Shown here piece by piece: positions 18,198-27,037 of a DNA stretch of 64,000 bases; positions within the stretch are counted from its first letter, which is position 1; each line of letters opens with the position of its first letter. Made by a program: the position numbers and the translations under genes. The DNA is taken from NCBI RefSeq assembly GCF_001881565.1, contig NZ_MPDJ01000005.1, forward strand, positions 358,284 to 422,283, given 5' to 3'. The notes under the pieces are model-generated. The model searched no databases. It was not told the DNA's origin and was given only the letters and a program-made list of their open reading frames with translations. Origin of the DNA: Eisenbergiella tayi. GTDB taxonomy: Bacteria; Bacillota; Clostridia; Lachnospirales; Lachnospiraceae.

Positions 18198-18249
18198 ATT
18201 GTATACACTGATTGTACTTAAGTATATACAATTCGGGCGGGTTCGTCAA
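18198..18249 (-). promoter_or_regulatory. SigA-type promoter with GntR-like operator sites upstream of ispE
   Basis: On the minus strand TTGACG (18244-18249), a 17-base spacer and TATACT (18221-18226) form a very good promoter. TTGTATATACTTAAGTACAA overlaps the -10, and a second site, ATTGTATAC, lies just downstream at 18198-18206. Both contain the GTAtAC-type core expected for FCD-type GntR proteins. Their position suggests repression by the GntR encoded two genes downstream. Confidence 0.65.
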
Positions 18250-18460
18250 TGTTTATCTTTCTTTGCAAAAAGCCCGGAAAGCCGCGGAAATGCTGGGAAA
18301 AATGACATTTAACAGTTCGTCTTAGTTTATGATAATTTCTTTTGTTTTATACCGGTATCGTACGGATTGGGACAGAAATAGGGGCAAGCTCCCCGGCTGC
18401 AGGTGTTCAGGAATATGGGACTGAGTATTCTGATAAAAAACGACTCAACCTTTCGTCAGC

Positions 18461-18498
18461 ATTAAGGAGCATGCTCCCCCCGGCTCATGCTCCTTAAT
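18461..18498. terminator. Perfect 13-bp hairpin in the 18120-18511 gap
   Basis: ATTAAGGAGCATG pairs perfectly with CATGCTCCTTAAT around a 12-base C-rich loop, 13 bp beyond the stop of the SipL-like gene (minus strand). There is no good T run on the minus strand, but the position fits a terminator. The rest of this 392-bp gap holds the ispE promoter and no other feature I can support. Confidence 0.55.
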
Positions 18499-18511
18499 AT
18501 TTCTCTTATAT

Positions 18512-20071
18512 TCAGGAAATCCCTTTTACAATCAACAGTTTATCTCCCGGATGGATTTCATCCGAAGTCAGTTCATTAATATCCTTGATCTGCGACACGG
18601 GAACATAATATTTTTTGCCAATATTCCAGAGACTGTCACCCTCCCTGGCGATATAGGCCACGATACCCGGCAGGCTGCTCAACTTATCCGGATCCAAATC
18701 CGTCACCTTCACATCCTGAATCATAGGCTCTTCATAATGGCTGAACACAATGCCGTGGAAATCCAGTACCGCCTTCACTTCCACCTCATCTGCATCTATC
18801 ATGGTAACGCTCAGATCCTCGGGAACCGAACCCAGCTTATAGGTGCACTCAGGGCTGATTCCGGGAATCTCCAGCACATAGCTGAAGGGAATCGTTCCGG
18901 CAATGCTGTCATAGGGCACCTCCGGATCCCCGGTCCCATACAGGCTTTTCACTGCCGCCGCCCCGGTAATACGCAGGCCTTCGTCCACAATCTTCGTTTC
19001 CGCCATCTGTATATCGCATTCGCTGTGGCAGAGCTGCTGCATTTTAGGCAGTCCCGCCGCCACCTTAAAGCGGCCGGAAATCTTGGTTTTTCCCATGTTT
19101 TTCATCAAAAGCTGCTTCAGCTTTCCTACACCGGCCACCGCTTCCATTTCCCTGGTAACCCCATATATATCAGATAGAATTTCCGTCTGCTCTTCTTCAT
19201 ATATTTTCATATCCAGATCCAGGACAATTTCCAGCCCTACAATCCGTTCTTCTCCGTCGGTATCCGCCTTGACCTCCAGCTCCTTGTGGCCGATCTGGCA
19301 GGTAATGTCATCCACCATACGTTCCCGCAGGCCCTGGCAGTCCAGGACGCCGCTGAAAGGTATCTTGGCTTCATACCACATGACAGGACGATTTTCGCCC
19401 TCTCCCTCATAAAGGAAAAACAGCTGGACCTCTCCCTGTATGGAAAGCTTTCCTTCCGACAGCCGGAACTGGGTCTCTCCCAGCTTGCAGGTCTGCCAGA
19501 AAATATCAAAGATATTGGGATAACCGTTCGGCAGCTCCATTTCCTCACGGATTCGGAAAATATCCTTCTTCTGGATAGCCAGGCTGGCCAGGTTGATTGT
19601 CTTCTGCCTGAATTCCACCGGTTCATTGCTGCTCAGCTCCACGGCAGCTTCCTCATCATAAAGCTCTTCCACATAAAGTCCCAGCCGGATCAGTGCCTGC
19701 ACGCTCAGCTTTCTGGAGTTAATCATGCCGACGCTTAAATCCTCCAGATCCTTTTTGACGGAAACGCTGTCGGTGGGAACCACTCCCTCCATATAAATCT
19801 GCTCGTCAAAAGGAATGCTTCCTTCCATGCTGGCAGGCCGGCGCACATCATCATCCGACAGATACAGGACACAAAATTCCAGCTTTCCCTTGATATACAC
19901 ATGATCCTGCACCGCTCTGATTTCATCGATGACCACTTCACCCTGCTCCTCTATGAGCTGGTAAACGTCAGGCCTGGAATCCGTGATATTGATATCATCT
20001 TCCATCGTTATCTGCGTACTGGCCTTACATTTAATGCGGTCCATATGTATATTCTTTTTTATTAATTCCAT
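18512..20071 (-). CDS. sipL: DUF3794 and LysM domain protein, SipL-like spore morphogenesis protein
   Basis: Cytosolic protein of 519 aa with repeated DUF3794 units (about 1-130, 170-300 and 330-450) and a C-terminal LysM domain at about 470-518 (YIAREGDSLWNIGKKYYVP). This is the architecture of SipL, which recruits SpoIVA to the forespore during coat assembly in Clostridioides difficile. The in-frame ATG at 20143 is rejected: the ATG at 20071 has GGAGGGT 8 bp upstream. A sigma-E-like promoter precedes it, which supports mother-cell expression. The upstream neighbour is pyrD, unrelated in function. Confidence 0.82.
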   Translation of the reverse strand: MELIKKNIHMDRIKCKASTQITMEDDINITDSRPDVYQLIEEQGEVVIDEIRAVQDHVYIKGKLEFCVLYLSDDDVRRPASMEGSIPFDEQIYMEGVVPTDSVSVKKDLEDLSVGMINSRKLSVQALIRLGLYVEELYDEEAAVELSSNEPVEFRQKTINLASLAIQKKDIFRIREEMELPNGYPNIFDIFWQTCKLGETQFRLSEGKLSIQGEVQLFFLYEGEGENRPVMWYEAKIPFSGVLDCQGLRERMVDDITCQIGHKELEVKADTDGEERIVGLEIVLDLDMKIYEEEQTEILSDIYGVTREMEAVAGVGKLKQLLMKNMGKTKISGRFKVAAGLPKMQQLCHSECDIQMAETKIVDEGLRITGAAAVKSLYGTGDPEVPYDSIAGTIPFSYVLEIPGISPECTYKLGSVPEDLSVTMIDADEVEVKAVLDFHGIVFSHYEEPMIQDVKVTDLDPDKLSSLPGIVAYIAREGDSLWNIGKKYYVPVSQIKDINELTSDEIHPGDKLLIVKGIS

Positions 20072-20102
20072 ACGAATACCCTCCACGCGAATGCCTTTGT
20101 AC

Positions 20103-20131
20103 AATGTATTCGGCGGATGGGAAAATATGAC
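20103..20131 (-). promoter_or_regulatory. Candidate sigma-E promoter for sipL
   Basis: On the minus strand GTCATATT (20124-20131), a 13-base spacer and AATACATT (20103-20110) resemble the sigma-E consensus (-35 with ATATT, -10 CATACAAT). It lies 31 bp upstream of the sipL start. Matches are good at -35 and 6 of 8 at -10. Confidence 0.55.
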
Positions 20132-20158
20132 GGCTGCATGCAATTTTTAGGTACTTTC

Positions 20159-21061
20159 TTATTTTACACAGCCGATAATTTCATGAATATCCTGTATCTT
20201 TTCTTCCTTCATAAAAGCTTCGATTCCCTTCACCACTTCCTCCGTGGCGTAAGGATTGATGAAGTTGGCCGCGCCGACCGCTACTCCTGTGGCTCCGGCC
20301 ATGAGGAATTCCAGGGCATCCTCGGCATCGGATATGCCTCCCATCCCGATAATGGGTATGGAAACCGCCTGGGCGCACTGGTAAACCATGCGCAGGGCTA
20401 TCGGCTTGATCGCAGGGCCGGACATGCCTCCCGTTTTATTTGCCAGCACAAAGCTCCTGCGGCGGATATCAATTTTTGTCCCCAGGAGGGTGTTAATCAG
20501 GGAAATGGCATCCGCTCCCGCCGCTTCCGCCGCTTTTGCCATCTCTGTAATATCCGTTACATTAGGGCTCAGCTTCATTATAATAGGCTGTCTCGCTTTT
20601 TCCTTAACAGCCGCCGTAATCTCGGAAAGGCACTCCGCCTTCTGTCCGAGAGCGATGCCCCCTTCCTTTACATTGGGGCAGGAAACATTGATTTCCAGCA
20701 TATCCACATCCGTGTCGGCAAGGCGTTCCACCACTTCCAGATATTCTTCGATTGTTTTTCCGCATACGTTGACAATGATCCTGGTATCGTACTTCTTTAA
20801 AAAAGGAATATCCCTTTCGATAAACACATCGATCCCGGGGTTTTGCAACCCGATGGAATTGAGCATGCCGCCGTATACCTCCGCCACTCTTGGCGTGGGG
20901 TTTCCCGGCCAGGGGATATTGGCAACACCCTTGGTCACGACAGCTCCCAATTGGTTCAAATCTACAAATTCCCCATACTCCATGCCGGATCCGAAGGTTC
21001 CGGAGGCAGTCATCACAGGGTTTTTAAATTCTACGCCGGCTATGGTAACTTTTGTATTCAT
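20159..21061 (-). CDS. pyrD: Dihydroorotate dehydrogenase B, catalytic subunit
   Basis: Oxidises dihydroorotate to orotate in pyrimidine synthesis, using electrons passed through PyrK to NAD+; FMN protein of 300 aa. The class 1B signature starts at KNPVMTASGTFGSGMEY. The catalytic Cys is in INVSCPNVKEGG near residue 130, with FMN-binding segments IGMGGISDAEDALEFLMAGA near the C-terminus. Its ATG overlaps the pyrK stop by 4 bp, so the two are translationally coupled. No pyrF or pyrB is present nearby. Confidence 0.96.
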   Translation of the reverse strand: MNTKVTIAGVEFKNPVMTASGTFGSGMEYGEFVDLNQLGAVVTKGVANIPWPGNPTPRVAEVYGGMLNSIGLQNPGIDVFIERDIPFLKKYDTRIIVNVCGKTIEEYLEVVERLADTDVDMLEINVSCPNVKEGGIALGQKAECLSEITAAVKEKARQPIIMKLSPNVTDITEMAKAAEAAGADAISLINTLLGTKIDIRRRSFVLANKTGGMSGPAIKPIALRMVYQCAQAVSIPIIGMGGISDAEDALEFLMAGATGVAVGAANFINPYATEEVVKGIEAFMKEEKIQDIHEIIGCVK

Positions 21062-21837
21062 ATTTCCACCTCCCTGGCCTCAAATACGGGGCCGTCCGTG
21101 CAGATACGGGCATTGTTCACATGCGAATGGGCGTCCACGTCCTTTGTCCTGCAGACACATCCCAGGCAGGCTCCCACACCGCAGGCCATTCGTTCCTCCA
21201 GGGAAATATAGGCGGGAATATCCGCTTCCAGGGCATACTGCTTGATCGCCCGCAGCATGGGCATAGGGCCGCAGGCATAAATTACATCCGCCTTCAGCCC
21301 GTTTTCACGGATGGCATCCATCACATTTCCTCTGGCGCCCACACTGCCGTCCTCCGTTGCGATAAAGACCTGCCCGTTTTTTTCAAAATCCGATTTTAGG
21401 AAACAGTTTTCATCTCTGTACCCCACGATGATCTTTTTTTCACAGTTCAGCTGTCTGGCCAGCTCCAGGATGGGCGGAACGCCGATGCCGCCTCCCATCA
21501 GGAACGCCGTCTGCCCTTCTTTTACCTTATCCAGAGGGAATCCGTTCCCCAGGACGCCCAGGACTGCAATCTCGTCTCCTTCCCTGTAAGTGGAAAATTC
21601 GCCGGTTCCTTTCCCTGCAACCCGGTATACAAGGCGCAGGCTTCCTTCTTCCTTATTCACCTCGCAAATACTGATGGGGCGCGGAAGCAGCGTGCTTTTA
21701 TCCCTGGGATAAAGGGCAACGAACTGTCCCGGGGCCGCATCCTGCGCTAAACTGGTCTTTATCCGGCAGTCATATATACCGGGGGCAATCTCCTGCTGCC
21801 ATAAAACAGTGGCTTGTTCTTTCTTCTTCTGTGCCAT
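21058..21837 (-). CDS. pyrK: Dihydroorotate dehydrogenase B, electron-transfer subunit
   Basis: Flavoprotein partner of PyrD that passes electrons to NAD+; 259 aa. It has an FAD-binding barrel (LPRPISICEV, near 51-60) and a NAD-binding Rossmann domain (FLMGGGIGVPPILELA). At the C-terminus is the [2Fe-2S] cluster motif CGVGACLGCVC with a later Cys in RICTDGPVF. The length and order match PyrK. AAGGAAAG lies before the ATG. It follows pyrC with a 65-bp gap in the same direction. Confidence 0.96.
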   Translation of the reverse strand: MAQKKKEQATVLWQQEIAPGIYDCRIKTSLAQDAAPGQFVALYPRDKSTLLPRPISICEVNKEEGSLRLVYRVAGKGTGEFSTYREGDEIAVLGVLGNGFPLDKVKEGQTAFLMGGGIGVPPILELARQLNCEKKIIVGYRDENCFLKSDFEKNGQVFIATEDGSVGARGNVMDAIRENGLKADVIYACGPMPMLRAIKQYALEADIPAYISLEERMACGVGACLGCVCRTKDVDAHSHVNNARICTDGPVFEAREVEI

Positions 21838-21902
21838 TTTCTTTCCTTTCCGCTTTTACACTTGAAAATTCTATTCTCAGTCTCCTGGCCTTCCGTCCGG
21901 AA

Positions 21903-23198
21903 TCAGATACGATAAACGATCTTTCCTGCGCAGATGGTATAATGAATCCTTCCCTTCATTTCCCATCCCAGGAACGGAGTATTGGAGGATTTGGAGCGAA
22001 AATGCTCCGCCTTCCACAGCTCATTCTCATCAAAAAGAATGAGATCCGCAGGGCCGCCTTCCGCCAGATATCCGGCATCCAGATGATAAAGCCTGGCGGG
22101 CGCCAGGGACATCCGTTCCAGCAGCTGAAGCAAAGTCAGCTTTCCTGTGTCCACCAGATTCATGATCCCTAAGGAAAGGGAGGTTTCCAGCCCGATAATT
22201 CCGCTGGGCGCTTCAGTCAGGGGCTTCGCTTTCTCCTGTGCCGTGTGAGGGGCATGGTCTGTGGCTATCATATCGATGGTATTATCCTGAAGGCCTTCAA
22301 TAATTGCCTGTCTGTCCGCTTCCTCTCTGAGAGGAGGATTCATTTTGGCAAGACTTCCGTATTGAATGACCGCATCCTCTGTCAGCGTGAAATGATGGGG
22401 CGTCGCCTCCGCATGGACATCCGCCCCCCGCCTTTTGGCTTCCCTGACTAAAGCCACCCCTTCTTTGGTACTGATATGCTGTATCACCACCGCAGCTCCG
22501 GTCTCCTCCGCCAGACGCACATCCCTCTCAATCATATCGATTTCCGCCTGCCGGCCGGAACCTCCGATCCCAAAATGGCCGCTGGCTTTTCCCCTGTTAA
22601 TCCCGTTATTTTCTATGAAGGCAGGGTTTTCTTCATGAAAGCTGATGGGAACTCCCAGCACCGCCGCCGTTTTCATCGCATTCCGGGCTGTTTCTTCCTT
22701 TAATAAGGGAATACCGTCATCCGTAAAGCCCACAGCTCCTGCCGCCGCAAGGCCTTCCATATCAGTCAGCTTTTCCCCTTTCATCCCCATGGTTACATTA
22801 GCACAGGTTTCCACGTGGATCGGCGTATGACGGCCCTTTTCCAGGACATAATCCAGGGTTTCCCGGTTATCCACACAGGGCCTTGTGTTGGCCATGAGGA
22901 CCACCGTGGTCACCCCTCCTGCCGCTGCCGCCCCGGCGCCGGTGTCAATGTCTTCCTTTTCCGTAAAACCGGGATCCCGGAAATGCACATGGGCATCCAC
23001 CAGGCCGGGAGCGGCAATCATGCCTTCCGCGTTTATCACCTGAAGCATGTCCTCCTCTTCCCCGGAAAAAACAGCAGCCTCTGTTTCCCGGATAGAGTCT
23101 GCTATTTTTATAATTTTTTCATCCTGTATCAGGATATCCTTATAGGCATCCGTACCTGACGCAGGGTCTGTCATGTGCGTATTTTTAATTAACAGCAT
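21903..23198 (-). CDS. pyrC: Dihydroorotase
   Basis: Cyclises carbamoyl-aspartate to dihydroorotate; cytosolic zinc amidohydrolase of 431 aa (class I). The metal motif is DAHVHFRDPGFTEKED near residue 69. Further His ligands are in ISFHEENP, VIQHISTKEG, and the catalytic Asp is in ATDHAPHTAQEK near residue 310. It is the first gene of the pyrC-pyrK-pyrD unit, with a strong promoter 30 bp upstream of the start. Confidence 0.95.
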   Translation of the reverse strand: MLLIKNTHMTDPASGTDAYKDILIQDEKIIKIADSIRETEAAVFSGEEEDMLQVINAEGMIAAPGLVDAHVHFRDPGFTEKEDIDTGAGAAAAGGVTTVVLMANTRPCVDNRETLDYVLEKGRHTPIHVETCANVTMGMKGEKLTDMEGLAAAGAVGFTDDGIPLLKEETARNAMKTAAVLGVPISFHEENPAFIENNGINRGKASGHFGIGGSGRQAEIDMIERDVRLAEETGAAVVIQHISTKEGVALVREAKRRGADVHAEATPHHFTLTEDAVIQYGSLAKMNPPLREEADRQAIIEGLQDNTIDMIATDHAPHTAQEKAKPLTEAPSGIIGLETSLSLGIMNLVDTGKLTLLQLLERMSLAPARLYHLDAGYLAEGGPADLILFDENELWKAEHFRSKSSNTPFLGWEMKGRIHYTICAGKIVYRI

Positions 23199-23227
23199 GC
23201 TGCTCTCCTTTATTAGTTGGTATTTCT

Positions 23228-23256
23228 ATTGTATCAAATCCCGTTTTTTTCATCAA
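23228..23256 (-). promoter_or_regulatory. SigA-type promoter for the pyr genes
   Basis: On the minus strand TTGATG (23251-23256), a 17-base spacer and TACAAT (23228-23233). The short leader to pyrC leaves little room for a PyrR attenuator, and none is visible. Confidence 0.75.
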
Positions 23257-23283
23257 CTTGTTTCCTGCTATTGTTCTCTGTAA

Positions 23284-23314
23284 AAGCGGATGCCGGTGGG
23301 CAGCCCGGCCGCTT
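23284..23314 (-). terminator. Probable terminator after the PrcB-like lipoprotein gene
   Basis: On the minus strand AAGCGGCCGGG pairs with CCGG and CCGCTT around a small loop and is followed by TTTTAC. It starts 4 bp past the stop at 23319. Confidence 0.5.
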
Positions 23315-23318
23315 CTCT

Positions 23319-23726
23319 TCAATCAAATACCACCGTTTTATCCCGGAATTCAACCTTTAATACAATATAAGGATAAGAAGGACTGGTGGCGGGCGTGCTT
23401 CCTGCCTTCGGCCCCAGCAGGTTGGTATTTACATAAACAGCATTCTCCGTCTCATACAGATCATTCACTGTAACACTGTAACCGCCGCTTTCCTGTTTTC
23501 CGTACCCGATACAGATATACAGATATCCCTCATCCGCATAGGTAAGCTTGAAGGCACTTTCCTTTTTCTGATCCAGGATTTCCTTCAGCTCATCCGGCAG
23601 CCTATCCTCACTCACCACTGTGAATTCCAGATTTTCCCGGCTTTGTTCTTCTGCCGTATCTTTTCCGCAGGCAGTAAAGCAGACGGCCATGATAGAGGCT
23701 ATCACCAGCAAGCATATTTTTTTCAT
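23319..23726 (-). CDS. PrcB_C-domain lipoprotein
   Basis: Short lipoprotein of 135 aa with signal peptide and lipobox (AVCFTAC, Cys at about residue 20). The mature domain (GGYSVTVNDLYETENAVYV, then SYPYIVLKVEF) matches the PrcB C-terminal domain. In spirochaetes PrcB assists the PrcA protease; in Clostridia the role is unknown. No protease gene is adjacent. It stands alone between the glycerophosphodiesterase gene, with its terminator, and pyrC. Confidence 0.8.
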   Translation of the reverse strand: MKKICLLVIASIMAVCFTACGKDTAEEQSRENLEFTVVSEDRLPDELKEILDQKKESAFKLTYADEGYLYICIGYGKQESGGYSVTVNDLYETENAVYVNTNLLGPKAGSTPATSPSYPYIVLKVEFRDKTVVFD

Positions 23727-23812
23727 AAATAACCTATCCGTCTTTTTTACTAATCTATTGACGTACAGGATGTCCTATGCCTGTTTTTTCCAAAGAATTG
23801 CCGGATACCGGC

Positions 23813-23856
23813 AAAAAGACCGCCGCTCTTCCCATATGGAAGAAAAGGCAGTCTTT
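23813..23856 (-). terminator. Intrinsic terminator of the seven-gene ABC/two-component operon
   Basis: On the minus strand AAAGACTGCC pairs with GGCGGTCTTT, and an inner CTTCC/GGAAG pairing closes on CATAT. TTTTTG follows. It lies 20 bp after the stop of the glycerophosphodiesterase gene. Confidence 0.75.
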
Positions 23857-23876
23857 CCACAATCATCGTTCTTTTT

Positions 23877-24605
23877 CTATGCGTTATCCACAATTTTTCT
23901 CGCCACATCCGGTTTATTTGTGATTATGGCATCAATTCCTTCTTTCACAAGAACCCTCATATATTTTTCATCATCCACAGTCCATACATGAAGCAGAAGA
24001 TTTTTTTCTCTGCACGCCTCCAGAAAACCGTCGTACTGCAGGTTATAAAGCGCCGGATGGAGGGCGTCCGCGCCCAGTCCGGCGGCATAGCCCGGCACAT
24101 CCTGGAAGCCGTCGGCATACAGCAGGCCGGTTCTGGCCGCCGGGTCATATTCCCGCATTTTCATCACACTGTAATGATTAAAGGAAGAATAAATGATTTT
24201 CCCCTGCATTCCTTTTTCCTTCTCCAGCAGATACAGCTTTTCTTCAATACCGGGGTAAAAATAAATTCCTGTTTTGATTTCCACATTGATCTCCAGCCCC
24301 AGAGGCTTCAGGAGATCATAGACCTCTCCCAGCGTAGGAATACGGGCGTCCGCATATTCCGGGTGGGTTTTGTTAAACATAAATTTCTTAAGCTCCTCCA
24401 GCGTATAATCCCTCACATAGCCGTGCCCGTCACTCACCCGGTCTATCGTCTCATCATGGATTACCACCAGCTGGCCATCCTTACTCAGCTGTACGTCCAG
24501 CTCCACGCCGTCCGCCCCCTGCTCGGCTCCTAGACGGAAGGCCTCCAGTGTATTTTCCGGCGCATATGCACTGGCTCCCCTGTGCGCCCATACTTTTGAT
24601 TTCAT
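23877..24605 (-). CDS. Glycerophosphodiester phosphodiesterase
   Basis: Cleaves glycerophosphodiesters to glycerol-3-phosphate and an alcohol; 242 aa TIM barrel without signal peptide, so cytosolic. The family motif is HRGASAYAPENTLEAF at the N-terminus. Next come the metal ligands in GVELDVQLSKDGQLVVIHDE and the GLEINVEIK strand, then WTVDDEKYMRVLVKEGIDAIITNKPD near the end. It starts 13 bp after the metallo-hydrolase stop and has AGGAGG, making it the last gene of the transporter operon. A role in processing something imported by that transporter is an inference. Confidence 0.93.
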   Translation of the reverse strand: MKSKVWAHRGASAYAPENTLEAFRLGAEQGADGVELDVQLSKDGQLVVIHDETIDRVSDGHGYVRDYTLEELKKFMFNKTHPEYADARIPTLGEVYDLLKPLGLEINVEIKTGIYFYPGIEEKLYLLEKEKGMQGKIIYSSFNHYSVMKMREYDPAARTGLLYADGFQDVPGYAAGLGADALHPALYNLQYDGFLEACREKNLLLHVWTVDDEKYMRVLVKEGIDAIITNKPDVARKIVDNA

Positions 24606-24618
24606 ATGGATTCTCCTC

Positions 24619-25407
24619 CTATATTTCCAGTTTCATTCCGTCATATGCCGCAATCATGTTTCCATACTCTTCCTCCGGACTGTGAAGCTCCCTCGCCATA
24701 TGGGAAAGCACCACTCTTCCGTCCTCTTTCAGTATCCCGCATTCCTCGATGGAGGCCACAAGAAGCTCCACCATGGGAAGGGTGTTATGGCTGGCTATCC
24801 GATAATTGGCCCGCATATTCCCCACCGTCGCTTCCAGAATCATCACATCCAGCTTCTGTTTCTGCAGGACGGACCAGGTTTGGGCAAGAAACCATGCGCC
24901 GTCGCAGCCGTAAAAAAAGGATTTACCCTCTCTGGAAAAAATATAATGCAGGGCCGTCTCCTGCGTCCTGGACACCTCATGATTGGCTCCGAGAGGCAGA
25001 ATCGTCATATCCCCCGCTTTCACCCTTTTTCCGATCTTAAGCGGGTGTATGTTCATCCTCTCCTGCTCCTCCTGCGTCAGCTTCAGCCAGGGAATGGTGC
25101 CTTCATGGCAATAAAAGCCCACCTTCCCCTTCGCTTCTCCTAAAAAGCTGTCTAACGCCTTATTGGTGAAATGATCCTTGTGGCTGTGGGTCAGGAAAAT
25201 TCCTTTTAGCCCCGACAAATCCAGCTTAAGCACCTTTTTGGCAAAAAACCAGGACTCCGGCGCGGGATCGATCAGATACTTTCCATTGATCAACAGGCTG
25301 GAGGTACGGCGGATCGCACCGTTCACATCATATCTTACATCCGCTCCCGGCCGCAGCGGCCAGTCCGCAGCCCCCGTCCCCAGAAAAACAAGTTCAAATG
25401 CCGCCAT
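24619..25407 (-). CDS. MBL-fold hydrolase (PhnP-like)
   Basis: Metal-dependent hydrolase of 262 aa, cytosolic. The zinc motif is LTHSHKDHFTN near residue 74, with downstream ligands at LPLGANHEVSRT (His), FYGCDGAWF (Asp) and VLSHMAREL (His). The opening LVFLGTGAADWP is typical of the PhnP / phosphoribosyl cyclic phosphodiesterase branch. It lies between the response regulator (13-bp gap) and the glycerophosphodiesterase (13-bp gap), so it belongs to one transcript. Pairing of two phosphodiesterase-type enzymes hints at a phosphodiester-containing substrate. Confidence 0.8.
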   Translation of the reverse strand: MAAFELVFLGTGAADWPLRPGADVRYDVNGAIRRTSSLLINGKYLIDPAPESWFFAKKVLKLDLSGLKGIFLTHSHKDHFTNKALDSFLGEAKGKVGFYCHEGTIPWLKLTQEEQERMNIHPLKIGKRVKAGDMTILPLGANHEVSRTQETALHYIFSREGKSFFYGCDGAWFLAQTWSVLQKQKLDVMILEATVGNMRANYRIASHNTLPMVELLVASIEECGILKEDGRVVLSHMARELHSPEEEYGNMIAAYDGMKLEI

Positions 25408-25420
25408 AATCCTTTTCCTC

Positions 25421-27037
25421 CTAATTTCGGCTTTTCTGATATTCCCTCGGGGTCATCCCATATTTCTTTTTAAAGAGGCTGAAAAAATAGGGGTAGCTGG
25501 TAAAGCCCGACTGATCAATGATTTCCTTCAGCTTTCTGTCCGAAGTATCCATAAACTCCTTGGCACGTTCCAGCCTCACTTCGTTCAGATACTCCACAAA
25601 ACCGGTACCCACCTCGGACTTGAACAGGGTGCTCAGATAAGAGCTGTTCATACCCGCATTTTCCGCCGCATCAGACAGGGATATCCCTTCTCTGTAATGT
25701 TGATGGATATAGGATATCACTTTCTTCACCGGAACGGAATAGTCTTTCTCATATTCCGGCTTCCTGTTTTCCATGAGGACAGCCTCAAACAGGTGAAGGA
25801 AAAATCCACGGCATTCCTTCAGCTTTTCCAGCTGCGCCACGTATTCCATGATCCCGGTCCGGTGCCCATATACCTTTTCATAGGCTATCCCCTGTTTTTT
25901 GCAAAAAGAAAGGGAAAGGATGAGTAAATCGGAAAAAAGCTGGCTGCAGCCGGCCCTCCCTATGTTTTTTTCATAGATTTCCCGAAAAATCCCTTCCAGC
26001 ACTTCCTTCAGTTCTTCCGCGTCTCCCTGCCTGAGAGCCGCTGTTATCCTTTGCTCCTCTTCCAGGCGGATACCGCTGCCGTCATTGTATTCTCTTCCTT
26101 CTTCCGTTTCCCCCGGTTTATCCAAATCCAGGAATTCATTTCTTCTCCGGTTTTCCAGCTCCTGGAATCCGGTCTGCATTTCTGTCAGAGGGCCGGATCT
26201 TCCCACATGGAAATTTCCGTCCAGACGCATGAATTTATTCAGGCAGAAGCTGCTGCGGTTGATTATTCTGCGCAGCTCCTCTCCCGCCTTCTGTTCACTG
26301 ACAACACCATTCAGCGAAAGGAGCATCAGAATTTCATTGTTTTCCAAAGGCACGGCCAGTCCCTGGAATTCTTCCCGGATAATCTCCTCCAGCACATTGC
26401 ACACGGAAAAGATAATCAGTCTTTTATCCCGGAGCGTCCCTCCCTCTGCTCCCGCAGCGGAGTAAGTGACCTTTTCTTCCAGATTCCTTATACTCAGCAG
26501 TATGGGTACCACACGCCCGGCGTCCAGCTCAATGGACAGCATCTGCATGTCACGGTCGATAAATGCTTCCTTCCCCCGGTATTCCCCGCTGATCAGCTGC
26601 AGTACAAACTGCCTGCGCAGCGCCTGCAGGTTATTCTCATCCTTTTTAATTATAGGCCCCACCTTCAGGACCTCCTCCGCCTTATGAAGGGATTCCAGAA
26701 GGCTCTCCGGCGTCAGATTATTTTTTATCAGATAATCAATGGCATTATGCTTCAGCACATCTCTCACATATTTGTAATCGTCGTAACCGCTCAGACAAAT
26801 CGTACAGATTTCCGGATACTCCGCCGAGATCCGGCGGACCAGCTCATCCCCGTTCATCTGGTTCATCTTAACATCGGTAATCACAATATCGGGATGCAGC
26901 CCGGGAATCAGGGACCAGGCCTGTTTTCCGTCGCCGCATTCCCCGCAGATACAATAGCCTTCCTTTTCCCAGTCGATGAGGGAACGTACCATCGCCCTGC
27001 TCGGCAGCTCGTCATCTACCAATAACACTCTAATCAT
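25421..27037 (-). CDS. YesN-type response regulator with AraC DNA-binding domain
   Basis: Response regulator of 538 aa. The receiver domain is at 1-120 (IRVLLVDDE, phospho-acceptor Asp in PDIVITDVKMN near residue 54). A long middle region follows, then the AraC double HTH at about 435-535 (GISLSDAAENAGMNSSYLSTLF, EIIDQSGFTSYPYFFSLFKK). The start at 27037 is chosen over the ATG at 27082: it overlaps the kinase stop by 8 bp and begins with the receiver motif. With the YesM-type kinase it forms a two-component pair, probably controlling the transporter genes upstream in the same operon. Confidence 0.9.
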   Translation of the reverse strand: MIRVLLVDDELPSRAMVRSLIDWEKEGYCICGECGDGKQAWSLIPGLHPDIVITDVKMNQMNGDELVRRISAEYPEICTICLSGYDDYKYVRDVLKHNAIDYLIKNNLTPESLLESLHKAEEVLKVGPIIKKDENNLQALRRQFVLQLISGEYRGKEAFIDRDMQMLSIELDAGRVVPILLSIRNLEEKVTYSAAGAEGGTLRDKRLIIFSVCNVLEEIIREEFQGLAVPLENNEILMLLSLNGVVSEQKAGEELRRIINRSSFCLNKFMRLDGNFHVGRSGPLTEMQTGFQELENRRRNEFLDLDKPGETEEGREYNDGSGIRLEEEQRITAALRQGDAEELKEVLEGIFREIYEKNIGRAGCSQLFSDLLILSLSFCKKQGIAYEKVYGHRTGIMEYVAQLEKLKECRGFFLHLFEAVLMENRKPEYEKDYSVPVKKVISYIHQHYREGISLSDAAENAGMNSSYLSTLFKSEVGTGFVEYLNEVRLERAKEFMDTSDRKLKEIIDQSGFTSYPYFFSLFKKKYGMTPREYQKSRN

